11,035 nt of DNA from JBGSIZ01 sp041742255 (lineage in GTDB: Bacteria; Pseudomonadota; Alphaproteobacteria; Rhodobacterales; Rhodobacteraceae). A model generated the notes under the pieces. That model worked only from the letters and a program-made list of their open reading frames with translations, made no database searches and had not been told where the DNA came from. The stretch spans positions 1-11,035 of the forward strand of contig JBGSIZ010000327.1 in NCBI GenBank assembly GCA_041742255.1, written 5' to 3'. A program made the position numbers and the translations under genes. The number at the start of each line of letters is the position of its first letter. Within the stretch, counting starts at the first letter, position 1. This document shows, piece by piece, positions 1-7,323 of this stretch.

Positions 1-522
1 GGCCTCGGCGGCGTCAAACCGGCGGGCGGACATGAACACGCGGCGGGCGGCGGCCTCGCCCATCCGGGCCACGACATAGGGGCCGATGGTGGCGGGGATC
101 AGACCCAACCGGGTTTCGGTCAACCCGAACAGGGCACCCTCCACAGCCAAGGCAACATCGGCGACACAGCACAACCCGACACCGCCGCCAAAGGCATTTC
201 CCTGCACAGCGGCAATCACGGGCTTGGGGCACTCGTTCCATGCGCGCAGCATCTGGGCCAAGGCACGGGCAGCAGCAGCACGCACCAGAGCATCGGCGGC
301 CATCTGGTCGCGCATCCACCCCAAATCGCCCCCGGCGCAAAACGACGGGCCAGCAGCGGCCAGAACGATCACGCGCACAGCGGGATCATATGCCAGACGG
401 GCGGCGCACAGGGCCAATTCGGCAATCATCAGGGCGGACAAGGCGTTGTGCTTGTCGGGGCGGTTCAACGTGACGCGGGCAACACCACGGGCATCCACGG
501 CCACCTTCAACATGTCATACAT
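1..522 (-). CDS. liuC: 3-methylglutaconyl-CoA hydratase, enoyl-CoA hydratase family (C-terminus outside window)
   Basis: Probably hydrates 3-methylglutaconyl-CoA to HMG-CoA in cytoplasmic leucine breakdown. The frame is open from the ATG at 522 to the window edge, giving 174 residues. It shows crotonase-fold marks: TLNRPDKHNALS near residues 18-29, the first oxyanion-hole segment FCAGGDLGWM (61-70), the second GNAFGGGVGL (108-117), and TETRLGLIPATI (135-146). Glu136 matches the rat crotonase catalytic Glu164. The position equivalent to Glu144 is Gly116. The start overlaps the HMG-CoA lyase stop by 8 bases and has GGGAG (530-534) 7 bases upstream; a second in-frame ATG at 513 lacks that spacing. 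The sequence alone shows only the broad family. The specific substrate is inferred from its place as last gene of the leucine operon, directly after HMG-CoA lyase. About a third of the protein is missing. Confidence 0.88.
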   Translation of the reverse strand, partial: MYDMLKVAVDARGVARVTLNRPDKHNALSALMIAELALCAARLAYDPAVRVIVLAAAGPSFCAGGDLGWMRDQMAADALVRAAAARALAQMLRAWNECPKPVIAAVQGNAFGGGVGLCCVADVALAVEGALFGLTETRLGLIPATIGPYVVARMGEAAARRVFMSARRFDAAEA

Positions 523-1390
523 CGGGCATCTCCCGCATCTGGCGGGCCATAAAGGCGGCCTTGCCGATCATCACCGGGTCCACGCCGGTATCAAACCCAC
601 GGGCCTCTAATAGGTCCAGAACGGCCTCGGTGGCGACATTGCCGGGGGCACCGGGGGCATAGGGACAGCCGCCCAACCCGGCGACGGCACTGTCGAAATG
701 GCGCAGCCCGGCCTCAAGGGCGACCACGATATTCTCCAGCGCGCGCCCCCCGGTATCGTGGAAATGTCCGGCCAGACGATCCACCGGGGCCACTTGGGCC
801 ACGGCGGCGATCATGGCGGCAACGGTGTCCGGGGTGCCTTTGCCAATGGTATCGCCCAACGACACGGGCATCGGCATCAGCCCGCGCAACCGTTCCACAA
901 CATGGGCAACGGCACCCGGTGGGACCGGGCCATCAAACGGGCAATCGGTCACGCAGGACACATAGCCGCGCACGGGCACGCCAACGTCGCGGGCGGCCTG
1001 CACCACGGGGGCAATCCGGGTCAGGCTCTCGGCCACGGAACAGTTCAGATTGGCGCGGGAAAACCCTTCGCTCGCAGACACGAAAACGGCAATTTCCCAC
1101 CGACGATGCAGGCTGGCGCGGGCGGCGTCGAAATCGTCCCAACCCTTCATATTGGGCACCAACACGGACAATCGGGCATGGGTCGGGGCAATGCCGGCCA
1201 TGACGCGGGCGGTGTCGGCCATCTGGGGGACCCATTTGGGGCTGACAAACGACCCAACCTCGACATCGCCCAAACCGGCGGCGCACAAGGTGTCGATCAA
1301 GGCCACCTTGGCGCGCCAGGCAATAACGCCAGGTTCATTCTGCAACCCGTCGCGCGGGCCGACCTCGTGCAGGTGAACAAACGGGCGCAT
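515..1390 (-). CDS. liuE: hydroxymethylglutaryl-CoA lyase
   Basis: Cleaves HMG-CoA to acetoacetate and acetyl-CoA, the last step of leucine degradation (also called mvaB or hmgL). The 291 residues are the normal family length. Visible marks are VGPRDGLQNE (10-19), whose Arg13 and Asp14 match the catalytic Arg and metal-binding Asp of known lyases; the metal-binding HFHDT (His209, His211); and the family signature AGLGGCPYAPGAPGN with catalytic Cys242 and Asn251. The TIM-barrel motif FVSASEGFSRANLNCS lies at 103-118. The frame is open for 70 more residues upstream, but that extension has no lyase similarity and lies inside the GST gene. The ATG at 1390 shares one base with the GST stop (TGATG) and follows GGAAGG at 1395-1400, so translation is probably coupled. 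Confidence 0.96.
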   Translation of the reverse strand: MRPFVHLHEVGPRDGLQNEPGVIAWRAKVALIDTLCAAGLGDVEVGSFVSPKWVPQMADTARVMAGIAPTHARLSVLVPNMKGWDDFDAARASLHRRWEIAVFVSASEGFSRANLNCSVAESLTRIAPVVQAARDVGVPVRGYVSCVTDCPFDGPVPPGAVAHVVERLRGLMPMPVSLGDTIGKGTPDTVAAMIAAVAQVAPVDRLAGHFHDTGGRALENIVVALEAGLRHFDSAVAGLGGCPYAPGAPGNVATEAVLDLLEARGFDTGVDPVMIGKAAFMARQMREMPDV

Positions 1391-2058
1391 CAGACCTTCC
1401 ACGGGGGATAAAAATCGCGGGCATACAAACCTGGCTGGCCTTCGGGGGGCAGGCTGGCGGCAAATGCGGGGCGGTCGGTGATCCGGTCCATCCACGCGGC
1501 AACCTGCGGGAACGGGTCCAGCCGGACAAACCTTCGGGCCATGAACACGGCCTGCCCCACGGCCATATCGGCGGCACTGAACCCGGACGTCAGCAGGCAA
1601 TCGCGGTTTTCAATCGGCGATGACAACCGGGCCTCGATCGCTCCCAGACATTTGGCCAGCCGCTTGGCCTCCAACTGCATCACGATGGGGGATCGCATCG
1701 TGTCATCATACAGCATGACATGCTGTTGGGTCAGGGCGGCGACATGCTGGCTGATGGTTTCGGCAAAATGCAGCCAGTTCAACCATTCCAACCGATCCGG
1801 GTCGGTGGCGTCGCGGCCATACCCCAGATCGGGAAACCGCTCACACAGCAATTCCATGATGGCAAGGCTCTCGGTCATCACCTGCCCGTCAATCTCAAGC
1901 GCCGGGACACGGCCAACGGGGTTCAGGGTCAGAAACGCATCGGACCGCAAGGTCTTGTCGAACGGATAGACGGCCAACACGAACGGAACTTCCAATTCGT
2001 GCAGCAGCCACAACACGCGCATCGACCGGGACTCGTGACAATGGTGCAGGCGCATCAT
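1390..2058 (-). CDS. glutathione S-transferase family protein within the leucine operon
   Basis: A 222-residue cytosolic GST-type protein of unknown substrate. The N-terminal thioredoxin-like domain (about 1-78) has CHESRSMRVLWLL at 7-19, NPVGRVPALE with the expected cis-Pro52, and the glutathione gamma-glutamyl-binding pair Glu63-Ser64 in MTESLAIMEL. The alpha-helical C-terminal domain carries the Ser161-x-x-Asp164 N-capping box typical of GSTs. Ser10 or Ser12 may be the thiol-activating residue, but that is a guess. It lies between mccA and hmgL, with an ATGA overlap to mccA upstream and a 1-base overlap to hmgL downstream, and a strong site GAGGAGG at 2066-2072. A role tied to leucine or CoA-ester metabolism is inferred from position only. 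It might protect against a reactive intermediate or act as an isomerase. Confidence 0.9.
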   Translation of the reverse strand: MMRLHHCHESRSMRVLWLLHELEVPFVLAVYPFDKTLRSDAFLTLNPVGRVPALEIDGQVMTESLAIMELLCERFPDLGYGRDATDPDRLEWLNWLHFAETISQHVAALTQQHVMLYDDTMRSPIVMQLEAKRLAKCLGAIEARLSSPIENRDCLLTSGFSAADMAVGQAVFMARRFVRLDPFPQVAAWMDRITDRPAFAASLPPEGQPGLYARDFYPPWKV

Positions 2059-4004
2059 GGCGCGGCCTCCTCGGGGTGAAGCGTGACCAACGTGGCACCC
2101 GCCTCCACCTGCCCGCCCGGTCGGGCCATCACGGCGGCCACACGGCCCGCGCGGGGGGCGCGCAACACATGTTCCATCTTCATCGCCTCCAGCGTGATCA
2201 ACCGCTGACCATCCTCGACCATATCACCGGGGGCCACGGCCACCACGGTCACCAGACCGGGCATCGGGGCCAGAACGGCATCGCCGCCCGGTCCGCCCTG
2301 CCCGCCCCGATCCAGCGGATCGGGGATATCAAACGCAACCGCACCGCCCTCAAACCCCGGATCAAACAGGGTCACTTTGGCACCCTCGCGGCACCATGCA
2401 ACGGCGGGGCGGCCATCAAATGTCCATCCTTGCGGGCCATGCACGGCGTCCACTGTGACAGAATCCGACACCGACGGGATACGGACGGAATACCGACGCG
2501 AAATCACAGGGGTAATTTCGGCAACGCTGGCCCCCAGATCCACCCGCCACACCAACGGCGCCCACAGGGAAAACCCTGCGTGTTCCGGGGGTTGCCACAA
2601 ACCTGCCGCCAAAATGGCGGCTTGGGCCACCTGTTGCGGGGTGGGCGGCACCGTCACGGTCAAGTCCGCCAGATCGCGGGCAATCAACCCGGTATCCACC
2701 TCGCCGCGACCAAATCCCGCGTGCCGGGTCAGCGCGCCCAGAAACGCCAGATTGGTGACGCATCCGGCGACTTGGGTCGCAGCCAACGCGGCCCGCAACC
2801 GGGTTAATGCAGTGGCACGGTCGGGTCCATGGGCGGTGATCTTGGCAATCATCGGGTCATACCACGGTGATATGGTATCGCCTTCCTCCACGCCGCTATC
2901 TACCCGGATTTGCGGGGGAAACCGCAGATGGGTCAGGCGGCCCGTGGCAGGCAAAAACCCGGCCGGGACATCCTCGGCGTACAGCCGGGCCTCGAACGCA
3001 TGGCCGTGAATTGTCAACTCGTCCTGCCGCATCGGCAACGGCTCGCCTGCGGCAACACGCAACTGCCATTCGACCAGATCAACGCCGGTGATGGCCTCAG
3101 TGACGGGGTGTTCGACCTGTAATCTTGTGTTCATCTCCATGAACCAGAACCGGTCCTGCCGCAGCCCGTCCGACGCATCCACGATAAATTCAACAGTTCC
3201 GGCCCCGGCATATCCAATCGCCTCGGCAGCGCGCACCGCAGCCTGTCCCATGGCATCGCGCATGGCCTGTGTCATACCCGGCGCGGGGGCCTCCTCGATC
3301 ACCTTCTGATGGCGGCGCTGCAGACTGCAATCGCGCTCAAACAGATGCACGGCGCGGGTGCCGTCGCCAAACACCTGCACCTCGATATGGCGGGGGGCGG
3401 TAACATATTTTTCAATCAAAACAGCAGCATTGCCAAAGGCGGTGCGGGCTTCGGCCTGCGCACTGGCAAGGGCCGCGTCAAAATCCTGCGGGTGTTCGAC
3501 GCGGCGCATCCCCTTGCCACCACCCCCCGCCACGGCCTTGATCAACACCGGATAACCGACCTCGGCGGCGCGGGCGGCCAGTGCGGTCTGGTCGGCACCG
3601 TGGTATCCGGGGACCACGGGAACGCCCGCGCGGGCCATCAACGTCTTGGCAGCATCCTTGAGCCCCATCGCGCGAATGGCCCCGGCGGTCGGCCCGACAA
3701 AGGTTAATCCGGCGCGGCCCACGGCCTCTACAAATTCCGGGTTTTCGGACAGGAACCCATATCCGGGATGGATCGCCTGCGCGCCGCGCTCCAACGCGGC
3801 AGCAATGATGGCATCGGCGCGCAAATAACTCTCGGCAACAGGGGCGGGCCCAATCCGCACGGCCTCGTCGGCCATCCGCACATGCAACGCGCCCGCATCA
3901 GCATCGGAATAAACGGCGACAGTGTGAACATTCAACAAACGGGCCGTGCGGATGATCCGGCAGGCAATCTCGCCACGGTTCGCAATCAGAATTTTGTCAA
4001 ACAT
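2055..4004 (-). CDS. liuD: methylcrotonyl-CoA carboxylase alpha subunit (biotin carboxylase and biotin carrier)
   Basis: Carboxylates its own biotin with ATP and bicarbonate, so that the partner beta subunit can convert 3-methylcrotonyl-CoA to 3-methylglutaconyl-CoA (also called mccA). At 649 residues it has the family's full length. The biotin carboxylase domain (about 1-445) starts FDKILIANRGEIACRI and has the ATP-grasp glycine loop GGGGKGM (160-166), ERDCSLQRRHQKVIEEAP (223-240) and EMNTRLQVEHPVTE (290-303). A linker and BT-like domain follow. The carrier domain (about 575-645) carries the biotin attachment motif EAMKM with Lys609. The stop forms an ATGA overlap with the GST gene. The start is 6 bases after the mccB stop. 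The only ribosome-site match is GAGG (4009-4012) at a short spacing of 4, suggesting coupling with mccB. Assignment to methylcrotonyl- rather than propionyl- or acetyl-CoA rests on the operon. Confidence 0.95.
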   Translation of the reverse strand: MFDKILIANRGEIACRIIRTARLLNVHTVAVYSDADAGALHVRMADEAVRIGPAPVAESYLRADAIIAAALERGAQAIHPGYGFLSENPEFVEAVGRAGLTFVGPTAGAIRAMGLKDAAKTLMARAGVPVVPGYHGADQTALAARAAEVGYPVLIKAVAGGGGKGMRRVEHPQDFDAALASAQAEARTAFGNAAVLIEKYVTAPRHIEVQVFGDGTRAVHLFERDCSLQRRHQKVIEEAPAPGMTQAMRDAMGQAAVRAAEAIGYAGAGTVEFIVDASDGLRQDRFWFMEMNTRLQVEHPVTEAITGVDLVEWQLRVAAGEPLPMRQDELTIHGHAFEARLYAEDVPAGFLPATGRLTHLRFPPQIRVDSGVEEGDTISPWYDPMIAKITAHGPDRATALTRLRAALAATQVAGCVTNLAFLGALTRHAGFGRGEVDTGLIARDLADLTVTVPPTPQQVAQAAILAAGLWQPPEHAGFSLWAPLVWRVDLGASVAEITPVISRRYSVRIPSVSDSVTVDAVHGPQGWTFDGRPAVAWCREGAKVTLFDPGFEGGAVAFDIPDPLDRGGQGGPGGDAVLAPMPGLVTVVAVAPGDMVEDGQRLITLEAMKMEHVLRAPRAGRVAAVMARPGGQVEAGATLVTLHPEEAAP

Positions 4005-4010
4005 GGGGCC

Positions 4011-5576
4011 TCACATCCGGAACACGCCGAAACGCGTCTCGGCTATGGGGGTGTTCAGGCTGGCGGACAGCGACAGGGCCAGCACCTCACGGCTGCGGCG
4101 CGGGTCGATCACGCCGTCGTCCCACAACCGGGCCGAGGCATATAACGGATGCGATTGTTCCTCGAACATCGCGATGGTGGGGGCCTTGAACGCGGCCTCT
4201 TCCTCCGGCGACCATGTGCCGCCCGCGCGTTCAATCGTGTCGCGGCGGACAGTGGCCAGAACGCCCGCCGCCTGTTCGCCGCCCATCACGGCGGTGCGGG
4301 ACGTGGGCCAGGACCAGACAAAGTTCGGGCTGTAAGCCCTTCCCGCCATTCCATAATTTCCGGCACCAAACGATCCGCCCACCAACATGGTGATCTTGGG
4401 CACGGCGGTGGTGGCCACGGCGGTCACCATCTTGGCACCGTGACGCGCGATGCCTTCGTTCTCGTATTTGCGGCCAACCATGAAACCGGTGATGTTTTGC
4501 AAGAAAATCAACGGGATGCGACGCTGACTGCACAGTTCCACAAAATGGGCACCCTTTTGGGCCGCTTCGGAAAACAACACGCCGTTGTTGGCAACAATCC
4601 CACAGGGCCAACCGTCGATATGGGCAAACCCAGTGACAAGCGTTTCCCCAAACCGGGCCTTGAATTCGTCAAACCGGGACCCGTCCACGATGCGGGAAAT
4701 CACCTGCCGGATGTCATAAGGGGTGCGCAGATCGGCGGGGATCAGGTCGAACAATTCATCCGGATCGGCCTTGGGCAATTCCGGGGTTTCACGCTTAACC
4801 GTCAATGGCTTGTGGAACGATGTTGATGCAACGGCCTGCCGGGCCAGCGCCAGCGCATGGGCGTCATCCTCGGCCAGATAATCGGCAACGCCGGACAGCC
4901 GGGTATGAACGTCGCCACCACCCAGATCCTCGGCGGTGACGACCTCGCCCGTGGCGGCCTTGACCAAGGGCGGCCCGGCCAGAAATATGGTGCCTTGACC
5001 CTTCACGATGATCGAAACATCGGCCATCGCAGGGACATAGGCACCGCCCGCCGTACAGGATCCCATGACAACGGCAATCTGGGGCAATCCGGCGGCGGAC
5101 ATATTGGCCTGATTGTAGAATATCCGTCCGAAATGGTCGCGGTCCGGGAACACCTCGTCCTGATTGGGCAGGTTGGCACCGCCACTGTCCACCAGATACA
5201 CGCTGGGCAAACCGCATTGGGCGGCGATTTCCTGTGCCCGCAGGTGCTTCTTGACGGTCATCGGGTAATAGGTGCCGCCTTTGACGGTGGCGTCATTGCA
5301 CACCAGCATCACCTCGCGGCCCATGACGCGACCGATGCCCGCGATCACGCCAGCACAGGGGGCGGCCCCGTCATACATGGCATGGGCGGCGGTGGCCCCG
5401 ATCTCCAGAAACGGACTGCCACCATCCAAAAGCCCGGCCACCCGGTCGCGCGGCAACATCTTGCCGCGGGCCACATGGCGGGCACGGGCGGCATCCCCCC
5501 CACCAAGGGCAGCAACACGGGCGGCATCAGCCACAAGAGCAAGGGCCGCCATATGATCCGCGCGGGGCTGGGTCAC
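4011..5576 (-). CDS. liuB: methylcrotonyl-CoA carboxylase beta subunit (carboxyltransferase), GTG start
   Basis: Transfers the carboxyl group from biotin to 3-methylcrotonyl-CoA; works with the alpha subunit encoded just downstream (also called mccB). Typical carboxyltransferase segments are seen: VKGGTYYPMTVKKH (98-111), LVDSGGANLPNQDEVFPDRD (128-147), MGSCTAGGAYVPAM (171-184), GTIFLAGPPLVKAATGE (195-211), FLQNITGFMVG (358-368) and LVGGSFGAGNYGM (398-410), plus GGEQAAGVLATV near 432-443. I chose the GTG at 5576, giving 521 residues. It forms a GTGA overlap with the ivd stop and has GGGAG (5584-5588) 7 bases upstream, and the extra eight residues continue the usual N-terminal helix. An ATG at 5552 has only a weak site. 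The longer open frame up to 5765 is antisense-like filler inside ivd. Family members I recall are slightly longer at the N-terminus. Confidence 0.95.
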   Translation of the reverse strand: MTQPRADHMAALALVADAARVAALGGGDAARARHVARGKMLPRDRVAGLLDGGSPFLEIGATAAHAMYDGAAPCAGVIAGIGRVMGREVMLVCNDATVKGGTYYPMTVKKHLRAQEIAAQCGLPSVYLVDSGGANLPNQDEVFPDRDHFGRIFYNQANMSAAGLPQIAVVMGSCTAGGAYVPAMADVSIIVKGQGTIFLAGPPLVKAATGEVVTAEDLGGGDVHTRLSGVADYLAEDDAHALALARQAVASTSFHKPLTVKRETPELPKADPDELFDLIPADLRTPYDIRQVISRIVDGSRFDEFKARFGETLVTGFAHIDGWPCGIVANNGVLFSEAAQKGAHFVELCSQRRIPLIFLQNITGFMVGRKYENEGIARHGAKMVTAVATTAVPKITMLVGGSFGAGNYGMAGRAYSPNFVWSWPTSRTAVMGGEQAAGVLATVRRDTIERAGGTWSPEEEAAFKAPTIAMFEEQSHPLYASARLWDDGVIDPRRSREVLALSLSASLNTPIAETRFGVFRM

Positions 5577-6736
5577 GCCATCGCTCCCATCAACTCGCGG
5601 CCAATCAGCATCCGGCGGATTTCGCTGGTGCCTGCGCCGATCTCCATCAACTTGGCATCGCGAAACAGGCGGGCGACGGGGGCATCGGCCATGAACCCGG
5701 CCCCGCCCATCGCCTGCACCGCCTGATGCGCCTGCACCATGGCCTGTTCGCTGGCATACAGACAACAGGCGGCAGCATCCTGCCGGGTGACGGTGCCCCG
5801 GTCACAGGCACGGGCGACCTCGTAGACATAGGCGCGGGCGGAATTCAGGGCGGTATACATATCGGCAATCTTGCCCTGCATCAGCTGGAACGACCCAATC
5901 GGCTGGCCAAACTGTTTGCGGCTGGCCAGATAGGGCATGACCGCGTCCAGACAGGCGGCCATGATCCCGGTGCCGATCCCGGCCAGAACCACCCGTTCGT
6001 AGTCAAGACCCGACATCAGAACGCGGACGCCCCTGCCCTCCTCGCCCAGCACATTCTCGAACGGAACCGCCACATCGTCGAAAATCAATTCGGCGGTGTT
6101 GGACCCGCGCATCCCCAGCTTGTCAAAATGGGGCGACGTGCTGAACCCCGTCATCGACTTTTCGACGATGAACGCGGTGATGCCCTTGGCCCCTGCCCCC
6201 GGATCGGTCTTGGCATAAACAACCAGCGTATCGGCGTCGGGGCCATTGGTGATCCAGTATTTGGTGCCGTTCAGGCGGTAATGATCGTTCCGCTTTTCGG
6301 CGCGCAGCGACATCGACACCACATCGGACCCGGCCCCGGCCTCGGACATGGCCAAGGCGCCCACGTGGGTGCCCGCGATCAGGCCGGGCAAATACCGGGC
6401 GCGTTGGGCATCGGTCCCGTTCAGCTTGATCTGGTTCACGCACAGGTTCGAATGGGCACCATAGGACAACGCGACACTGGCGCTGGCGCGGGCGATTTCC
6501 TCGATGGCGACCGTATGGGCGAGATACGTCATCTCGGCCCCGCCAAACGCCTCGGGCACGGTGATGCCCAACAGGCCCAGATCGCCCATTTCGGTCCACA
6601 GTTGGGCAGGAAACTGGTTGTCGCGGTCCACTTGTGCGGCAATCGGGGCCACACGGGTCTGGGCCCAATCGTGGACCATATCGCGCAGCGCGTTCACATC
6701 CTCGCCAAGGTCAAACGTCATGGAGGCTCGGAACAT
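5573..6736 (-). CDS. liuA: isovaleryl-CoA dehydrogenase
   Basis: FAD enzyme oxidising isovaleryl-CoA to 3-methylcrotonyl-CoA and passing electrons to electron-transfer flavoprotein (also called ivd). The 387 residues match the family. The acyl-CoA dehydrogenase signature ALAMSEAGAGSDVVSM lies at 127-142, with YWITNGPDADTLVVYAKT at 160-177 and RKQFGQPIGSFQ at 273-284. The substrate call is unusually firm. The catalytic base sits in GLDYER (Glu247), as in human isovaleryl-CoA dehydrogenase, while the site used by medium-chain enzymes is Ala368 in IGAGTSEIRR. It is the first gene of the operon. The start has AAGGAG (6745-6750) 8 bases upstream, and the promoter and palindrome lie directly before it. 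The stop forms a GTGA overlap with mccB. Confidence 0.97.
   Translation of the reverse strand: MFRASMTFDLGEDVNALRDMVHDWAQTRVAPIAAQVDRDNQFPAQLWTEMGDLGLLGITVPEAFGGAEMTYLAHTVAIEEIARASASVALSYGAHSNLCVNQIKLNGTDAQRARYLPGLIAGTHVGALAMSEAGAGSDVVSMSLRAEKRNDHYRLNGTKYWITNGPDADTLVVYAKTDPGAGAKGITAFIVEKSMTGFSTSPHFDKLGMRGSNTAELIFDDVAVPFENVLGEEGRGVRVLMSGLDYERVVLAGIGTGIMAACLDAVMPYLASRKQFGQPIGSFQLMQGKIADMYTALNSARAYVYEVARACDRGTVTRQDAAACCLYASEQAMVQAHQAVQAMGGAGFMADAPVARLFRDAKLMEIGAGTSEIRRMLIGRELMGAMA
5584..5588 (-). promoter_or_regulatory. Ribosome binding site that decides the mccB GTG start
   Basis: GGGAG on the minus strand, 7 bases before the GTG at 5576 and inside the end of ivd. The competing ATG at 5552 has no comparable site. 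Together with the GTGA overlap this supports GTG initiation. Confidence 0.65.
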
Positions 6737-6748
6737 CGGCGATTCTCC

Positions 6749-6770
6749 TTATTGAACACTTGTTCAATAA
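6749..6770. promoter_or_regulatory. Perfect 22-bp palindrome, probable operator of the leucine operon
   Basis: Arms TTATTGAACA and TGTTCAATAA pair perfectly over 10 bases around a central CT. The element lies between the ivd ribosome site, which it touches, and the candidate -10 box, which it overlaps. It would therefore cover the predicted transcription start near 6761. A site downstream of -10 fits a repressor such as a TetR-family protein better than a MerR-type activator, whose sites lie in the -35/-10 spacer. LiuR (MerR) and LiuQ (TetR) are known regulators of such operons in Proteobacteria. No regulator gene is in the window, so the binding protein is unknown. Confidence 0.7.
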
Positions 6771-6796
6771 ATACCCGGTCCCGACCCTCCGGTCAA
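6768..6796 (-). promoter_or_regulatory. Candidate sigma-70 promoter of the leucine operon
   Basis: On the minus strand a TTGACC box (6791-6796, five of six consensus bases) is followed after 17 bases by TATTTA (6768-6773, three of six). The -35 box includes the stop codon of the preceding small gene. The spacer carries a repeated GACCGG (6775-6780 and 6789-6794, 14 bp apart). The predicted start falls inside the palindrome, about 25 bases before the ivd ATG. The -10 match is weak, so the placement is tentative. Confidence 0.45.
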
Positions 6797-7323
6797 TCCA
6801 GACCAAATTCCGACAGGGTCAACCGGCGGGCATTGCGCCATTCCTGCGGAGTAAGCGGATACCGGCGCAGGGTCTCGGCATAGGATTTGGCGATCCGGGC
6901 GGCCCAATGGGGGCGCAGGTGGCCCATCAGGCGGGCATGGGCATCCATCCACGTCTTGCGGCTGTAGTCGTCATCTTGGGTGGCGCGGTGGGCGCTGGGG
7001 CCGCGCACGCGGCGGTCGATGCGCCATGCGGGCACGGCATGGGCGGTGCGGGTGCGCAATTCTTCGCCTTGGGCAATGGCGGCGGTCATCGACGACAAGG
7101 TCAGGAACAACAGATCTTCGGCATCGACGGTTTCGCGGGCCAAAACGATGCCGCGTTCGGAAATGACCCAGTCAAACATCGGGCCGTCGCCCTCGACATG
7201 GGGGGTGGCGTCGCCGACAGGGACACGGTCAAACACAAACCCGGGGCACGGACGGCGCAACCGGTCCAACATGGCACGCACTTCGGCCTCGACCTCGGAC
7301 AAGGTCATCTGCCGCAAACTCAC
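6793..7323 (-). CDS. Imm63-like small protein coupled to the aminotransferase gene, GTG start
   Basis: A soluble 176-residue protein with no signal peptide or membrane segment. From memory of the family, it resembles Imm63 (PF15599) immunity proteins. Matching parts are PHVEGDG (41-47), FDWVISERG (50-58), LARETVDAEDLLFLTLSSMT (61-80), a following EELRTR (87-92) and a C-terminal helical part YSRKTWMDAHARLMGHLRPHW (120-140) in two halves, YSRKTWMDAH and ARLMGHLRPHW. Residues about 93-118 look like an insertion. No polymorphic toxin is adjacent, so an immunity role is not supported by context and the function is unknown. I chose the GTG at 7323, which makes a GTGA overlap with the aminotransferase stop and has AAGG (7333-7336) 9 bases upstream. 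ATGs at 7308 and 7347 are alternatives. No terminator is seen before the leucine operon promoter. Confidence 0.75.
   Translation of the reverse strand: MSLRQMTLSEVEAEVRAMLDRLRRPCPGFVFDRVPVGDATPHVEGDGPMFDWVISERGIVLARETVDAEDLLFLTLSSMTAAIAQGEELRTRTAHAVPAWRIDRRVRGPSAHRATQDDDYSRKTWMDAHARLMGHLRPHWAARIAKSYAETLRRYPLTPQEWRNARRLTLSEFGLD

Noticed and set aside
1391..1600. 70-residue N-terminal extension of HMG-CoA lyase
   Set aside because: The extension lies wholly inside the GST gene and is not lyase-like. The internal ATG gives the normal 291-residue enzyme with a ribosome site.
5577..5765. 63-residue N-terminal extension of the carboxylase beta subunit
   Set aside because: It overlaps the end of ivd out of frame, is Arg/Gly-rich filler, and the GTG at 5576 has the better ribosome site.
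5726..6883. Long plus-strand open frame (385 codons) opposite ivd
   Set aside because: It is antisense to a well-supported dehydrogenase, has the same low-complexity character, and runs across the ivd promoter.
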